From the NCBI GenBank assembly GCA_963787135.1, contig CAWBBW010000042.1, positions 248,001 through 312,000 on the forward strand: a stretch of 64,000 nucleotides of DNA, read 5' to 3'. Below, piece after piece: positions 43,701 through 51,935 of the stretch (its first letter is position 1; each line of letters starts with the position of its first letter). The position numbers were made by a program, and so were the translations under genes. The DNA comes from Roseiarcus sp963787135. Lineage in GTDB: Bacteria; Pseudomonadota; Alphaproteobacteria; Rhizobiales; Beijerinckiaceae. The notes under the pieces were generated by a model. The model had not been told where the DNA came from, did not search any database, and saw nothing but the letters and a program-made list of their open reading frames with translations.

Positions 43701-44874
43701 CATTGGCGATGTAGCGGCTGGAGTTGGTGGCGGTGAGCGCGGCGCCGGCGTTGATCGTCACATTTCCGTTCGCCTCGTTCTTGACGAAGATATCGCCGTA
43801 CTCGCCTTGGGCGCTGATCGCGCCGGTCGTCGTGATCGATATGCCGGTGGACGTGACGTTGCTGAAGTTCGGACCCTGCAACACGGAGATGCCGGTGGCT
43901 GTCGTGTGCTGCCCGCCGTAGGTCGTCGTGACGCCCGCCGACTTGATGGTGACGCCGGTCGTGAGGCCGGCGCCTTCAACGTAGATGCCGTCCCGGTTGG
44001 CGCCTGCCGTGCCGCCGCTGACCGTGATCTGCCCGGCATTGACATAGATCGCTCCCGACGTGTTCCCCGTGCCCAGCGACTTGATGTAGACGCCGGCGTC
44101 GCCCGACTGGATCCCACCGGGGGCCTTGACGGACACGCCCGCGCCCGTGGTGTAGGTGTGAACGCCATAGCGCTGGGACGTGACGAGGCCGTTCGACGTG
44201 ATCGTGATGCCGCCGGCGTTCGCGCCGGCTTTGGCGTAGATGCCGTTAATCACGCCGGTTACGGCCTGCGTCTGGATATTGGTGACGCCGGTCCCGTTGT
44301 TGTAAGCCCTTATGCCCGCGAAATTGCCGAGCCCGCTCGGCGACGCCTCGACCACGGCGCCGGTCGTGGTGATCGACAGCGTTCCCGAGCCGCCGGACAT
44401 GGTTCCGATCACGCCGTAAGTCGTACCGTTGACCTCGTTCGCGTTGATCGTGAGGTTCCCGCCGAACGTCCTGCCTGCAATGCCCCAACCCGCTTGCCCG
44501 GTGACGTCGCCGGTCGTGGTGATCGTGATGGGCGAGGAGCCGGTCGCTCCTTCCATGTAGATGCCGTTGGTAAAGCCGGTGATGGTCGAGCTATTGCTGT
44601 CGGTGAAGCTGCCGACGCCCGAGCTCGTGAGATTGAAGGCCGGCCCGGCGGTGGTGGTGATCGAGAAGCCGGATGCGGTGCTCACGCTTAAGGGAACGCC
44701 CGGGCTGAACGACTGCGTCGTCGTCAGCGCGCCCGAGCAGACATAGGTTCCGACAGGCGAGGCGACGCACGCGGCATAGGCTCGGCGGCCATAGCCTACG
44801 CAAAGCGCCCCGAGCATCGCCGTGCTGACGAGCAGCCGCTGCTTTGCGTCAGGCAAGGGCTTCCAATTGGTCAT
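40762..44874 (-). CDS. Autotransporter with long Thr-Pro linker (paralog 2)
   Basis: A type Va autotransporter of about 1370 residues. ATG 44874 (MTNWKPLPDAKQRLL) matches the start of paralog 1; an ATG at 44910 would add 12 residues. The signal peptide ends near RRAYA. The beta-helix passenger of about 850 residues has repeats such as ITTTGAV and NNGTWNSAG. A low-complexity Thr-Pro linker of roughly 115 residues follows, then the conserved YRNEDPVYLAMPELANQLGF and a barrel almost identical to paralog 1, ending VGL/LGLKVEF with terminal Phe. The linker would be extended and stiff and could be O-glycosylated (inference). Confidence 0.92.
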   Translation of the reverse strand: MTNWKPLPDAKQRLLVSTAMLGALCVGYGRRAYAACVASPVGTYVCSGALTTTQSFSPGVPLSVSTASGFSITTTAGPAFNLTSSGVGSFTDSNSSTITGFTNGIYMEGATGSSPITITTTGDVTGQAGWGIAGRTFGGNLTINANEVNGTTYGVIGTMSGGSGTLSITTTGAVVEASPSGLGNFAGIRAYNNGTGVTNIQTQAVTGVINGIYAKAGANAGGITITSNGLVTSQRYGVHTYTTGAGVSVKAPGGIQSGDAGVYIKSLGTGNTSGAIYVNAGQITVSGGTAGANRDGIYVEGAGLTTGVTIKSAGVTTTYGGQHTTATGISVLQGPNFSNVTSTGISITTTGAISAQGEYGDIFVKNEANGNVTINAGAALTATNSSRYIANGVTVSNTGTGGVSITTSTINVGGYGVAAYNSGAGGLSITTGQVTAGWDGIKASNSISGVNGSGGIYINAKGAVTTTGNVGIYARYNQPTTGGTGAGITIKAGDVNGAGFGILARNSSTIGALSITSTGTLGSPLPASAPTQAGVYVYNKGPTASVSVNNAYGAGQGGWIVNKAGTLTITSTGTMAGVGSGGVGTAGRGLYVKAYGSSSTIGITANNLSGLIGLEVVNTGTGATTAQLNGTVQGVSEAILMNSTQPSQITIGSAATVENSSLSSTSTAITTLGSATIGATTVINNGVLTGAVSFSAPTTGANSLTNNGTWNSAGATQNFSGASDTVTNSSTGTIVAANPGASAVASTIFNVATFNNSGQLTMHNGFAGDTLRINGNFVGSGAGSVALDTFLGGDGSATDLLTINGNATGTNQLLVYNTNGPGALTSGILVAEANGGNKSEFTLGQPVEAGAYQYQLVEETGDGGNYWYLTSTIIPTPIPTPTPTPTPTPTPIPTPTPTPTPTPTPTPTPTPTPTPTPTPTPTATPTPTPTPTPTPTPTPTPTPTPTPTPTPTPTPTPTPKPTPTPTPTPTPTPTPTPTPTPTPTPTPTPKPPTTGLPNYRNEDPVYLAMPELANQLGFAMVDNYDARMGGGREEIVLPGPMTGVNCETQALPTHKGCLSPEARAAADAQMREEAIQKYLMWGRIIGATGEQEPGGGASLSFGTPFLNGKGPQYDASYGGFQAGIDLWRGIGIDGGRDDAGLYIGYLNAFATVDQVYSSAQAGTVHMNAYSLGAYWTHFAPPGWYLDGVLQGTWFGQVEGNTQITGMTVSGSALTASLEGGYPFHLAAAWTLEPQAQVIYQYTQMGSGTDAFGYTSFGDTGDFRGRIGAKLSYVALSGFNAAPLPVTLWGRVNIWHDFLDSSPSATFAGLNGLNPVTLDGTLGGTWGEVDVGVDAPINKSLSLYGSAFYDHSIDGGQSWSAGGRLGLKVEF
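41909..42252. repeat. Hexanucleotide repeat tract encoding (Thr-Pro)n
   Basis: About 344 bases of GGNGTN units on the plus strand (complement ACNCCN, Thr-Pro) with scattered interruptions that give Ala, Ile or Lys. Third positions vary among units, so it is an old, diverged repeat rather than a pure microsatellite. Length change by whole units would keep the frame. Confidence 0.9.
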
Positions 44875-45000
44875 GAATTCGCCGCCCCGGGGCCCCGATT
44901 CCCCAATCATTTATCCGGTGGCGCATACCGAAGCGCAAGAGCGCTCGCGACGTAGCGGCCTGACGCAGCGGGATATTCCGCCCGTGTGGCTATTGGGATA

Positions 45001-45014
45001 CAGTAACGCTACTG
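45001..45014. promoter_or_regulatory. Inverted repeat upstream of autotransporter 2
   Basis: CAGTA-ACGC-TACTG, a perfect 5-bp inverted repeat, sits in the AT-richer gap between the mannosyltransferase stop and the autotransporter start, about 130 bases upstream of the latter. It could be an operator or a small hairpin. No equivalent was seen upstream of paralog 1. Confidence 0.35.
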
Positions 45015-45061
45015 ATTCAGCTTACGAAATTGTTAATTTCCCGACTGCGGCGCTGTTGAGG

Positions 45062-46393
45062 TCAGATCCAGCTTTTCAGCCACATCCGCGCGTAATACCC
45101 CTTCGCATCGACGCCAATTCCGCCGGCCAGAACTGGCAGAAAGAACAGAAAGGTCGCGGCGGCCAGCACCGGAACTCCGACTGCCGCCCACCCCCGCCAG
45201 GTCCCGGCGCCGCGAAACACCACGAGCGCGAGAGCAGGGGCGAAGCACATAACCGAGGGGAAAAAGTAGAATGAGAACTCGAGGCCCTTCGGATTGAACA
45301 ACCAGGGAAGGTATTGTGACAGAAATCCGACCGCCACGATCATCGAGTCCAGGTCGCGCCTGACGATCCATCGGTGGATGGCGATGAGAATCGCGGCTTC
45401 GCCGGCGGCCAGAACGACGGGATTGACCAGCGCGACGACGGCCGACGCCGGATTGTGGGACCATACGCCGCCCGGAATGAAGAAATAATACCAGACCGGG
45501 CGCTTCATCCACAGCCAGGTCGGCCAAAGGCTAGCGTAGGGGTGGGGCGCCGACACGCCTCCCCAGACGTCAAACATACGCGCATGCAAGTCGATGAACT
45601 CGAGCGGCGTCCCCGCCTGGACGATCTGCGGAAGAAAAGCGGCGAAATAAGCGAGAAGCGGGGCGACGATGAACGCGAGGAGGGCGCCAGAGGGAGTCAT
45701 CGCCGGCCAGCCTCCGGGCGCGTAAAAGTCGGTGGTCCGCGGGTCCTCGAAGCGGACGCGCCAAGTCCTCAGGAGCGCGATCAGGAGGTAGGCGCCCGCG
45801 AGGCCGAACAGCAGAAAGAACCCCGACCATTTGCAGGCGGAGGCAAGCCCAAGGCAGACGCCCATCGCAAGCGCGTAGCCGAGCGAGCGCCGGCGGTCCG
45901 GCTCCTTGATACTGAATGTAAAAAAGGCGAGCGCCAGGGTGCAGAAGGCCATCAGGAAGATGTCCAGCATGGCGATCCGCGCCTGCACAAACACGACGTG
46001 GCTGCAAAAAACGACCGCCGCCGCCCATAAAGCCTGGGGGACGCTGCGCAGAAGGGCGAACGCCCACAGAAACGTGCCCGAAACGGCAAGCGCGCCGAAA
46101 CCTGCGCTCATCACCCGCCACCCGAAGGGATTGTCGCCGAACAACCACATCCCCAGGGCGATCATGAGCTTGCCGAGCGGCGGATGCTCCTCGTGCATCA
46201 TCTCGCCGGCCGCCAGCCATTTCTGGGCGGTCGGGACGTACCATGTCTCGTCGAACATCATCACATTCGGAGTGTCGACGTCCCACAGGAACGCGGCGAG
46301 CGACAGGGCAAACACGACGACGATCGCGACCGCGACCGTTCTCGGCTTCGGGGCGATCCAGTCCTTCACCCATCGCCCATTCGCGAAGCTCAC
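45062..46393 (-). CDS. PMT-family dolichyl-phosphate-mannose-type protein mannosyltransferase
   Basis: A GT39/PMT-type integral membrane glycosyltransferase of 443 residues with about ten hydrophobic spans. FDETWYVPTAQKWLA near residue 47 carries the acidic D-E motif of the first extracytoplasmic loop, and EEHPPLGKLMIALG near 68 is the second family motif; KWSGFFLLFGLAGAYLL follows. It would transfer a sugar from a polyprenyl phosphate to secreted protein Ser/Thr or to lipid. The GTG start overlaps the DUF6065 gene by 4 bases (GTGA), so the two are coupled. Confidence 0.88.
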   Translation of the reverse strand: MSFANGRWVKDWIAPKPRTVAVAIVVVFALSLAAFLWDVDTPNVMMFDETWYVPTAQKWLAAGEMMHEEHPPLGKLMIALGMWLFGDNPFGWRVMSAGFGALAVSGTFLWAFALLRSVPQALWAAAVVFCSHVVFVQARIAMLDIFLMAFCTLALAFFTFSIKEPDRRRSLGYALAMGVCLGLASACKWSGFFLLFGLAGAYLLIALLRTWRVRFEDPRTTDFYAPGGWPAMTPSGALLAFIVAPLLAYFAAFLPQIVQAGTPLEFIDLHARMFDVWGGVSAPHPYASLWPTWLWMKRPVWYYFFIPGGVWSHNPASAVVALVNPVVLAAGEAAILIAIHRWIVRRDLDSMIVAVGFLSQYLPWLFNPKGLEFSFYFFPSVMCFAPALALVVFRGAGTWRGWAAVGVPVLAAATFLFFLPVLAGGIGVDAKGYYARMWLKSWI

Positions 46394-47169
46394 TTCCCGT
46401 TCGATCCTTTCGCCGGACGGACCGTCTTCAGCCGCCGCTTCGACAGGTGAAAGATCGGCTCGGACTGGCCGGACGGGTCATGCCCCCGGACGTAGTTGCG
46501 CTGCCAGCCCTGTTCGATCGCCGCGGGATCGCCGCGCGCGACACGCGCCTGAAAGTCCGAACGGCTCTGCCGCCACGCGTCGTAGCCCGCCTTGACCGCC
46601 GGGTCGTCGCCGATGTCGCAGACCACCGGCTGGACCTCGTCGAGCATCCCGTGCGGCGTCATGACCAGGAAACAGAAGGCCTCGCCCTTGTCGAAGCGCA
46701 CCGTCGTCGGCCGCGTAAAGCGCCAGTTCATCGTGAAGGTGAAGGGCAGCCAGTCGGTTTCGACGAGACCTTCGAGGGGGACGACGCCGTCTTTCAGCGT
46801 ATTGGGGGCGCCGCGAACCCAGAGCGCCCAGCCGGGCGACGTGCGGAAATGATAACCAGGATGAAAGGTCAGGACCCCGTGGCCAAACACGCTTCCGGCC
46901 ACCATCGGCAGGCGGGCGTCGCCATCGAGCGACTTGATCTGGATGTCGGTTATGTCGCGCCCGCCGTTCCAGGTGACGATGAACGACATGGGCAGCGTGA
47001 GCTCCCAGCCGCTCGAGTTGGCGATCGGCAGGGGCGTGCACCGATAGGCGAAGCGCTCGGTCGTCGTGTCCATCCAGGCGCGGTCCGGCCGGCCGGGAAC
47101 GATCGGCGGCGGATCAGGGTACTCGCGATAGCAGTGCAGGTCCGGGATCGATTTGAGGAAGTCCGTCAT
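46390..47169 (-). CDS. DUF6065 family protein
   Basis: A 259-residue protein recognised as DUF6065 by RAWMDTTTERFAYRCTPLPIANSSGWE split over two strands, VTWNGG, LWVRGAPN and VVETDWLPFTFTMNWRFTRP near residue 150. ATG 47169 is the conserved start (MTDFLKSI). There is no signal peptide. Members appear with surface-glycan or repeat-protein genes; the coupling here to a mannosyltransferase fits that, but no reaction is known. Confidence 0.83.
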   Translation of the reverse strand: MTDFLKSIPDLHCYREYPDPPPIVPGRPDRAWMDTTTERFAYRCTPLPIANSSGWELTLPMSFIVTWNGGRDITDIQIKSLDGDARLPMVAGSVFGHGVLTFHPGYHFRTSPGWALWVRGAPNTLKDGVVPLEGLVETDWLPFTFTMNWRFTRPTTVRFDKGEAFCFLVMTPHGMLDEVQPVVCDIGDDPAVKAGYDAWRQSRSDFQARVARGDPAAIEQGWQRNYVRGHDPSGQSEPIFHLSKRRLKTVRPAKGSNGK

Positions 47170-47354
47170 TGCTCCCGCCGCACCCTCCGCCACGGCGGAT
47201 CGCCGTTCCTCATGTCTGCTCGCTCGATATCACGCAAGGCGAAGCCGCTACAACCGCAAGACTTTTCCGAGATCTTCCCGGTGACTCCGGGCGCGCGGCG
47301 CACTTAGAATGCCGGGAATATGGCTCGGCGATCCCTCGGCAGTCCGGACAGGTC

Positions 47355-48599
47355 ATGCGCATAATCGTGCTTGGCGGCGGCGTGGTCGGCGTCACCACCG
47401 CCTATCAGCTGCAGAAAGACGGCCACGACGTCGTCATTCTCGAGCGCAACGCCGAGGTCGCGTCCGAGGCGAGCTGGGGCAACGCCGGCATGATCGCGCC
47501 GGGGCATTCCTTCGTCTGGTCGTCGCCGAAGGCGCCGATGATCCTGCTCAAATCGCTCGTTCTCAAAGATCAGGCCCTGCGCTTCAAATTCTCGGCCGAT
47601 CCCCAGCTCTATTCCTGGTCCTGGCTGTTCCTCATGGAATGCACGTCCGAGAAGGCGCGCCGCAACACGCTTCTCAAGCACCGCCTCGCCGCCTACTCCC
47701 AATCCGTGCTCAAGGACGTCGTGGCCGACGAGGCCATCGACTTCAACCGCAACCAACGCGGTATCCTCTACTTCCATCGCGATCAGCAGGCGCTCGACAG
47801 GGGCGTCGCCAATATGAAGCTGCTCGAATCCGACGGCCAGGCGATCAAGGTGCTCGATCGGGAGGGCGTGATCGCGCTCGAGCCGTCTCTTTCCTCCGCG
47901 AAGGGCAAGATTGCCGGCGGGATTCTTTGCCCGACCGACGAGACCGGCAAATCCGCCCTCTTCACTCGCGCTTTGGCGGCCAAAATCGTCGCGCGCGGGG
48001 GCGGAGTGCATACGGGCGCGGCGATCACCGGGCTCGAGGCTGACGGCGACAGCATCCGGCAGGCGCTGACCGACAAGGGCGCCTTCAAGGGCGACGCCTT
48101 TGTCCTCGCGCTGGGGGCGCAGAGTCCCCTTCTCGCGCGTAAGCTCGGGATTCGATTGCCCATCTATCCGATTAAGGGCTATTCCTTGACAATACCGATC
48201 GGCAATCGTCGGTCGCCACCCACCATCGCCTCCGTCGACGAGCATAACCTTGTCGCGATCTCCCGCTTCGGCGATCGGATCCGCGTCACCGCGACGGCGG
48301 AGTTCGCCGGCTACGACACGAGCCACAAGCCGTCCGACTTCGTGTTCATGAAGGCGGTCACGGAGGAGCTTTACCCCGAGGGCGCCGATTACGGCCGGGC
48401 GGACATGTGGGCTGGCCTCAGGCCGATGACTCCCAACAATCTTCCGCTCTTCGGGCGGCGCCGTTTCCAGAACCTTTTCCTCAACACCGGCCACGGCCAT
48501 ATCGGCTGGACCATGTCGCATGGCTCAGCGAGGATCACCGCCGATCTGATCGCGGGACGCAGGCCGGCCATGTCCATGGACGGCCTCCTGGTCGAATGA
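47355..48599 (+). CDS. dadA: D-amino acid dehydrogenase (DadA-like FAD oxidoreductase)
   Basis: FAD-dependent oxidase/dehydrogenase of 414 residues in the DAO family. IIVLGGGVVGVTTAYQL is the FAD loop, SEASWGNAGMIAPGH is the DadA signature near residue 42, and the C-terminal WAGLRPMTPNNLPLFG and NTGHGHIGWTMSHGSA complete the family pattern. It deaminates D-amino acids to 2-oxoacids, feeding electrons to the respiratory chain. ATG 47355 starts at the conserved MRIIVLGGG; longer frames upstream lack similarity. The next gene begins at or just after its stop. Confidence 0.92.
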   Translation: MRIIVLGGGVVGVTTAYQLQKDGHDVVILERNAEVASEASWGNAGMIAPGHSFVWSSPKAPMILLKSLVLKDQALRFKFSADPQLYSWSWLFLMECTSEKARRNTLLKHRLAAYSQSVLKDVVADEAIDFNRNQRGILYFHRDQQALDRGVANMKLLESDGQAIKVLDREGVIALEPSLSSAKGKIAGGILCPTDETGKSALFTRALAAKIVARGGGVHTGAAITGLEADGDSIRQALTDKGAFKGDAFVLALGAQSPLLARKLGIRLPIYPIKGYSLTIPIGNRRSPPTIASVDEHNLVAISRFGDRIRVTATAEFAGYDTSHKPSDFVFMKAVTEELYPEGADYGRADMWAGLRPMTPNNLPLFGRRRFQNLFLNTGHGHIGWTMSHGSARITADLIAGRRPAMSMDGLLVE

Positions 48600-48616
48600 A
48601 GCAAAGGGCAGAACCG

Positions 48617-49423
48617 ATGACGCTCGCCGAAACCGCCGCTCCCTCCGTCCGCTCCGCGCCAACGGACCTTGGCGTCCTCCCATCCGAACTCGACGGCGGC
48701 GTCGCGTCGCGCGCGGCAATCGGTCTCATTGTTTTGGCCACCGATCAGACGATGGAGCATGAATTTCGCGCGCTTATCCGCCAGCCGGGCGTCGCCTTCT
48801 ACGAATCCCGCGTCTTCAACGACAATGACATCAATCCCGATACCTTGCGCGCGATCGGTCCGAGGATCACGCCGAGCGTCTCCCTTATCTTACCCAGCAT
48901 TCCGCTCGATGTCGTCGCATTCGGCTGCACTTCGGCGACGATGACGCTCGGTGAGGACGCGGTATTCGCGGAAATCCGCAGAGTTCGGCCGAATGTCGCC
49001 TGCACGACGCCAGTCACTGCCGCGCTCGCGGCGTTCCGGGCGCTGGGCGCGAAGAAAATCGGCCTTCTCACGCCCTATGCGCCTCTGATCAACGCCAATC
49101 TCGTGAAATATTTCAGCGCCCGCGGGGTCAACATCACCGCCGTCGCGACGTTCGACCGCCAGGATGACCGCGAGGCCGCTCGCATCACCGTCGCCTCGAT
49201 CGAAGCCGCCGCCGAGCGCTTCGCAGCTACATCGGCAGTCGATGCGATCTTCGTCTCATGCACCAGCCTCCGCGTCGCCGAGGCGGTCGCCGGGCTTGAG
49301 CAGCGCCTCTGCGTGCCGATCACTTCCAGTAACCACGCGATGGCATGGCATTGTCTGAGGCTTGCCGTAGTCGACGATGTTGTTCCCGGCGCCGGAAGGC
49401 TGTTCGAACTGACCCTCGTCTGA
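48617..49423 (+). CDS. Asp/Glu racemase-superfamily enzyme (EutA/maleate isomerase type)
   Basis: A 268-residue protein of the Asp/Glu/hydantoin racemase superfamily, nearest to EutA, arylmalonate decarboxylase and maleate isomerase. The two catalytic Cys are visible in VVAFGCTSATM and IFVSCTSLR, and the substrate region is VACTTPVTAALAAFRALG. ATG 48617 has AAAGGGC upstream; an earlier ATG at 48596 overlaps the dadA stop. Coupling to dadA suggests that a D-amino acid or racemisable intermediate is made and then oxidised (inference). Confidence 0.85.
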   Translation: MTLAETAAPSVRSAPTDLGVLPSELDGGVASRAAIGLIVLATDQTMEHEFRALIRQPGVAFYESRVFNDNDINPDTLRAIGPRITPSVSLILPSIPLDVVAFGCTSATMTLGEDAVFAEIRRVRPNVACTTPVTAALAAFRALGAKKIGLLTPYAPLINANLVKYFSARGVNITAVATFDRQDDREAARITVASIEAAAERFAATSAVDAIFVSCTSLRVAEAVAGLEQRLCVPITSSNHAMAWHCLRLAVVDDVVPGAGRLFELTLV

Positions 49424-49440
49424 CCGCAAGCCGGCTTAAG

Positions 49441-49521
49441 CCGCCGCCTTCCGATAGCCTTCACGTCGGCGAAGGCGATTTTCGGCGAGCGCTCTTGCTT
49501 GTAGCGCAGGCTGAAGGCGCA
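49441..49521 (-). repeat. prfC': Displaced copy of the prfC 3' end
   Basis: About 82 bases match the last bases of prfC (50253-50334) at roughly 72 positions, in the same orientation. Reading on the minus strand gives AFSLRYKQERSPKIAFADVK, compared with AFNLRYEQERWPKVVFADVK in intact prfC, then a one-base deletion changes the frame. With the intact 3' end it brackets the MntA/HepT genes as direct repeats. See findings. Confidence 0.85.
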
Positions 49522-49549
49522 GGCGGAGGACTCCGCCTCGTCGTTGGCC

Positions 49550-49902
49550 TCAATCCTCTCGCCCTGTAGCCTCAAGTTCGGCAGAGCATACCTTTCGCAA
49601 AGCCTCAAGATCGTCGTGAGCCAGCTTCCAGATGACAGCCGCGGCGATGCTCTCGTAGTCGTGGCGCAGAATGTTGCCGATGCTTGCCACCTTCCGCCAG
49701 GGGATTTCCGGGTGACGGGCCTTCAACTCGGTCGGGAGATGGCGTTCGCCTCGGAGATGATTTCAACGCCGCGCTCGACGAGCCATTGCCGTCGCCAGTC
49801 GCGCTCGAAGGTCTCGAGGGAAATATCGCCAAGCGCCCCACGAATCCTTAGGATCGCTTCGACAATATCGGACAAACGTAGCGCGAGCGAGCGCTTGGCC
49901 AC
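49550..49902 (-). pseudogene. HepT-like HEPN toxin, frameshifted
   Basis: GTG at 49902 overlaps the MntA stop and reads AKRSLALRLSDIVEAILRIRG, then WLVERGVEIISEA, typical of COG2361 HepT proteins. The frame then breaks at about 49741-49750; one base added there continues as RHLPTELKARHPEIPWRKVA and IGNILRHDYESI to a TGA at 49550, about 117 residues in total. The HEPN catalytic His lies in LRHDY. As written the protein would stop after about 57 residues, without the active-site region. Confidence 0.75.
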
Positions 49903-50195
49903 TAGAAGACGCGCGCAGCAGAGGCTTCGATGTTCTGTCGCAGCATCTTGTGCAGACTATCGCGCGTCATGATGTCCGCCTTGGCGCCGAGAATGCTAGC
50001 CGTGTATTCCTTCACGTCCATCAGTTCGTAGAGACCAAGTTTGCCTTTCGGGTAGTCGAAGAACAGATCGACGTCGGAATTGTCTCCCGCTTCGCCGCGC
50101 GCAGTGGAGCCGAACAGGTAAAGCTTCTCCACGCCGAGCCGCTTAAGTTCCGCTTCGTGCTCAAGCAATCGGCCTATGGCTTCTTCGCGCGTCAT
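49902..50195 (-). CDS. MntA-type nucleotidyltransferase (antitoxin of HepT)
   Basis: A 97-residue minimal nucleotidyltransferase. LFGSTARGEAGDNSDVDLFFDY near residue 28 carries the family signature G-S-x10-D-x-D. In MntA/HepT systems this protein AMPylates and neutralises the HEPN ribonuclease. ATG 50195 is preferred (MTREEAIGRL); an ATG at 50219 adds 8 residues. The gene is intact although its HepT partner is broken, as expected if the toxin was lost first. Confidence 0.85.
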   Translation of the reverse strand: MTREEAIGRLLEHEAELKRLGVEKLYLFGSTARGEAGDNSDVDLFFDYPKGKLGLYELMDVKEYTASILGAKADIMTRDSLHKMLRQNIEASAARVF

Positions 50196-50247
50196 GATTC
50201 TGTTTTTGTAACACATCAAACGCGTCCGTTTCCACCTGCCTGCCAGC

Positions 50248-51828
50248 TCACGCCGCCGCCTTCTGATAGTCCTTCACGTCGGCGAAGACGACTTTCGGCC
50301 AGCGTTCCTGCTCGTAGCGCAGGTTGAAGGCGCTCGAGGCCATGAACACCGGTGCGCCGTCGAGATCGGAAGCGATCGAGGACGGATAGGACGCCAGGAA
50401 CTTCTCCATCTCCGCCTTGTCGGTCGACGACACCCAGCGGCAGACCTCGAAGCGGCTCTGCTCGAACGACACCGGCAGGCCGTATTCGGCGTCGAGCCGC
50501 TCGACCAGCACGTCGAGCTGCAGCGCCCCGACGACGCCGACGATCGCCGCCGCGCCGTCATGGGGCAGGAACACCTGCACCACGCCCTCTTCCGCCATCT
50601 GCTGCAAGGCCTCGCGCAGCTTCTTGGCCTTCATGGCGTCGGCGAGCTTGACACGGCGCAGGATCTCGGGGGCGAAGCTCGGCACGCCGCGAAAGACGAT
50701 CTCCTCGCCCTCGCTCAAGGTGTCGCCAATCCGGAGCAATCCGTGATTGGGGATGCCGACGACATCGCCCGCGTAAGCCTCTTCGGCGAGCGAACGGTCC
50801 TGGGCAAAGAAGAACTGCGGCGCCGAGAGCGTCACCGGCTTGCCGGTCCGCACCAGTCTCGCCCGCATGCCGCGCATGAGCCTGCCCGAGCACACCCGCA
50901 TGAAGGCAATGCGGTCGCGGTGGTTCGGATCCATATTCGCCTGGATCTTGAAGACGAAGCCGGTCATCTTGGCTTCGTCGGCTTTCACGGTGCGGGTCGC
51001 GGCGGCCTGCGCGCGGGGGCTCGGCGCGAATTCGGCCATCGCGTCGATCAGGTCCTTGACCCCGAAGTCCTTTAGCGCGCTGCCGAACAGGACCGGGGTC
51101 AGATGGCCCTCGAGAAAGGACTGCTTGTCGAACGGCTTCAGCCCCTCGATCGCGAGATTCAGCTCCTCCATCGCTTCGGCGCGCTCGTGCTCGGGCAGAA
51201 GCTCTGCGACCTTCGGGTCGTCCGGCCCGTTGACCCGGATCGTCGCGGCGTTCTTGCCGAGCGGCGTCAGCAGGCTGTTGCGGATGTCGTAGGCGCCGGC
51301 GAGCGAGCGTCCGCGGCCGATCGTCCAGTTGAGCGGCGCCGTGTCGAGCGCGAGCGTCTTTTCGATCTCGTCCAGCAGGTCGAACGGGTCGCGAGTCTCG
51401 CGGTCCATCTTGTTGATGAAAGTGACGATCGGAATATCGCGTAAGCGGCAGACCTCGAACAGTTTTCGCGTGCGCGCTTCGATGCCCTTCGCCGCGTCGA
51501 TCACCATCACCGCAGAATCGACCGCGGTCAGGGTGCGATAGGTGTCCTCGGAGAAGTCCTCGTGACCGGGGGTGTCGAGGAGGTTGAAGACGCAGCCGGC
51601 GTATTCGAAGGTCATGACCGAAGTTACGACCGAAATGCCGCGCTCGCGCTCGATCCCCATCCAGTCGGAGCGGGTCTGGCGGCGGTTCGCCTTCGCGCGC
51701 ACCTCACCCGCGAGCTGGATCGCGCCGCCGAAGAGCAGGATCTTTTCGGTCAGCGTCGTCTTGCCGGCGTCGGGGTGCGAGATGATCGCAAAGGTGCGCC
51801 GGCGCGCGACGGGGTTCGGTTCAGGCAT
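50248..51828 (-). CDS. prfC: Peptide chain release factor 3
   Basis: Translational GTPase that recycles RF1/RF2 after termination. It has 526 residues, full length. The G domain shows SHPDAGKTTLTEKIL (G1), DTPGHEDF (G3) and NKMDRE (G4). Domain 2 and the C-terminal domain follow, including VGVVGALQLDVLVERL. The C-terminus SAFNLRYEQERWPKVVFADV followed by KDYQKAAA is intact, although a second diverged copy of this end lies 0.8 kb further on. Confidence 0.96.
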   Translation of the reverse strand: MPEPNPVARRRTFAIISHPDAGKTTLTEKILLFGGAIQLAGEVRAKANRRQTRSDWMGIERERGISVVTSVMTFEYAGCVFNLLDTPGHEDFSEDTYRTLTAVDSAVMVIDAAKGIEARTRKLFEVCRLRDIPIVTFINKMDRETRDPFDLLDEIEKTLALDTAPLNWTIGRGRSLAGAYDIRNSLLTPLGKNAATIRVNGPDDPKVAELLPEHERAEAMEELNLAIEGLKPFDKQSFLEGHLTPVLFGSALKDFGVKDLIDAMAEFAPSPRAQAAATRTVKADEAKMTGFVFKIQANMDPNHRDRIAFMRVCSGRLMRGMRARLVRTGKPVTLSAPQFFFAQDRSLAEEAYAGDVVGIPNHGLLRIGDTLSEGEEIVFRGVPSFAPEILRRVKLADAMKAKKLREALQQMAEEGVVQVFLPHDGAAAIVGVVGALQLDVLVERLDAEYGLPVSFEQSRFEVCRWVSSTDKAEMEKFLASYPSSIASDLDGAPVFMASSAFNLRYEQERWPKVVFADVKDYQKAAA

Positions 51829-51935
51829 CGGGCTCTTGAGTTTTCGGGGAGAAGGCGGGCTTTATCTAATGCGCGGCGGGGATAAGGGGAAGGGCTGCCG
51901 CTTCGGGCTGAAGCGGCTCGCTGCTTCCGGCTCAA

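Noticed and set aside
49441..50334. An active SXT-type integrative element at prfC
   Set aside because: Those elements enter the 5' end of prfC and carry tens of kilobases; here the 3' end is duplicated around two small genes and no integrase is present.
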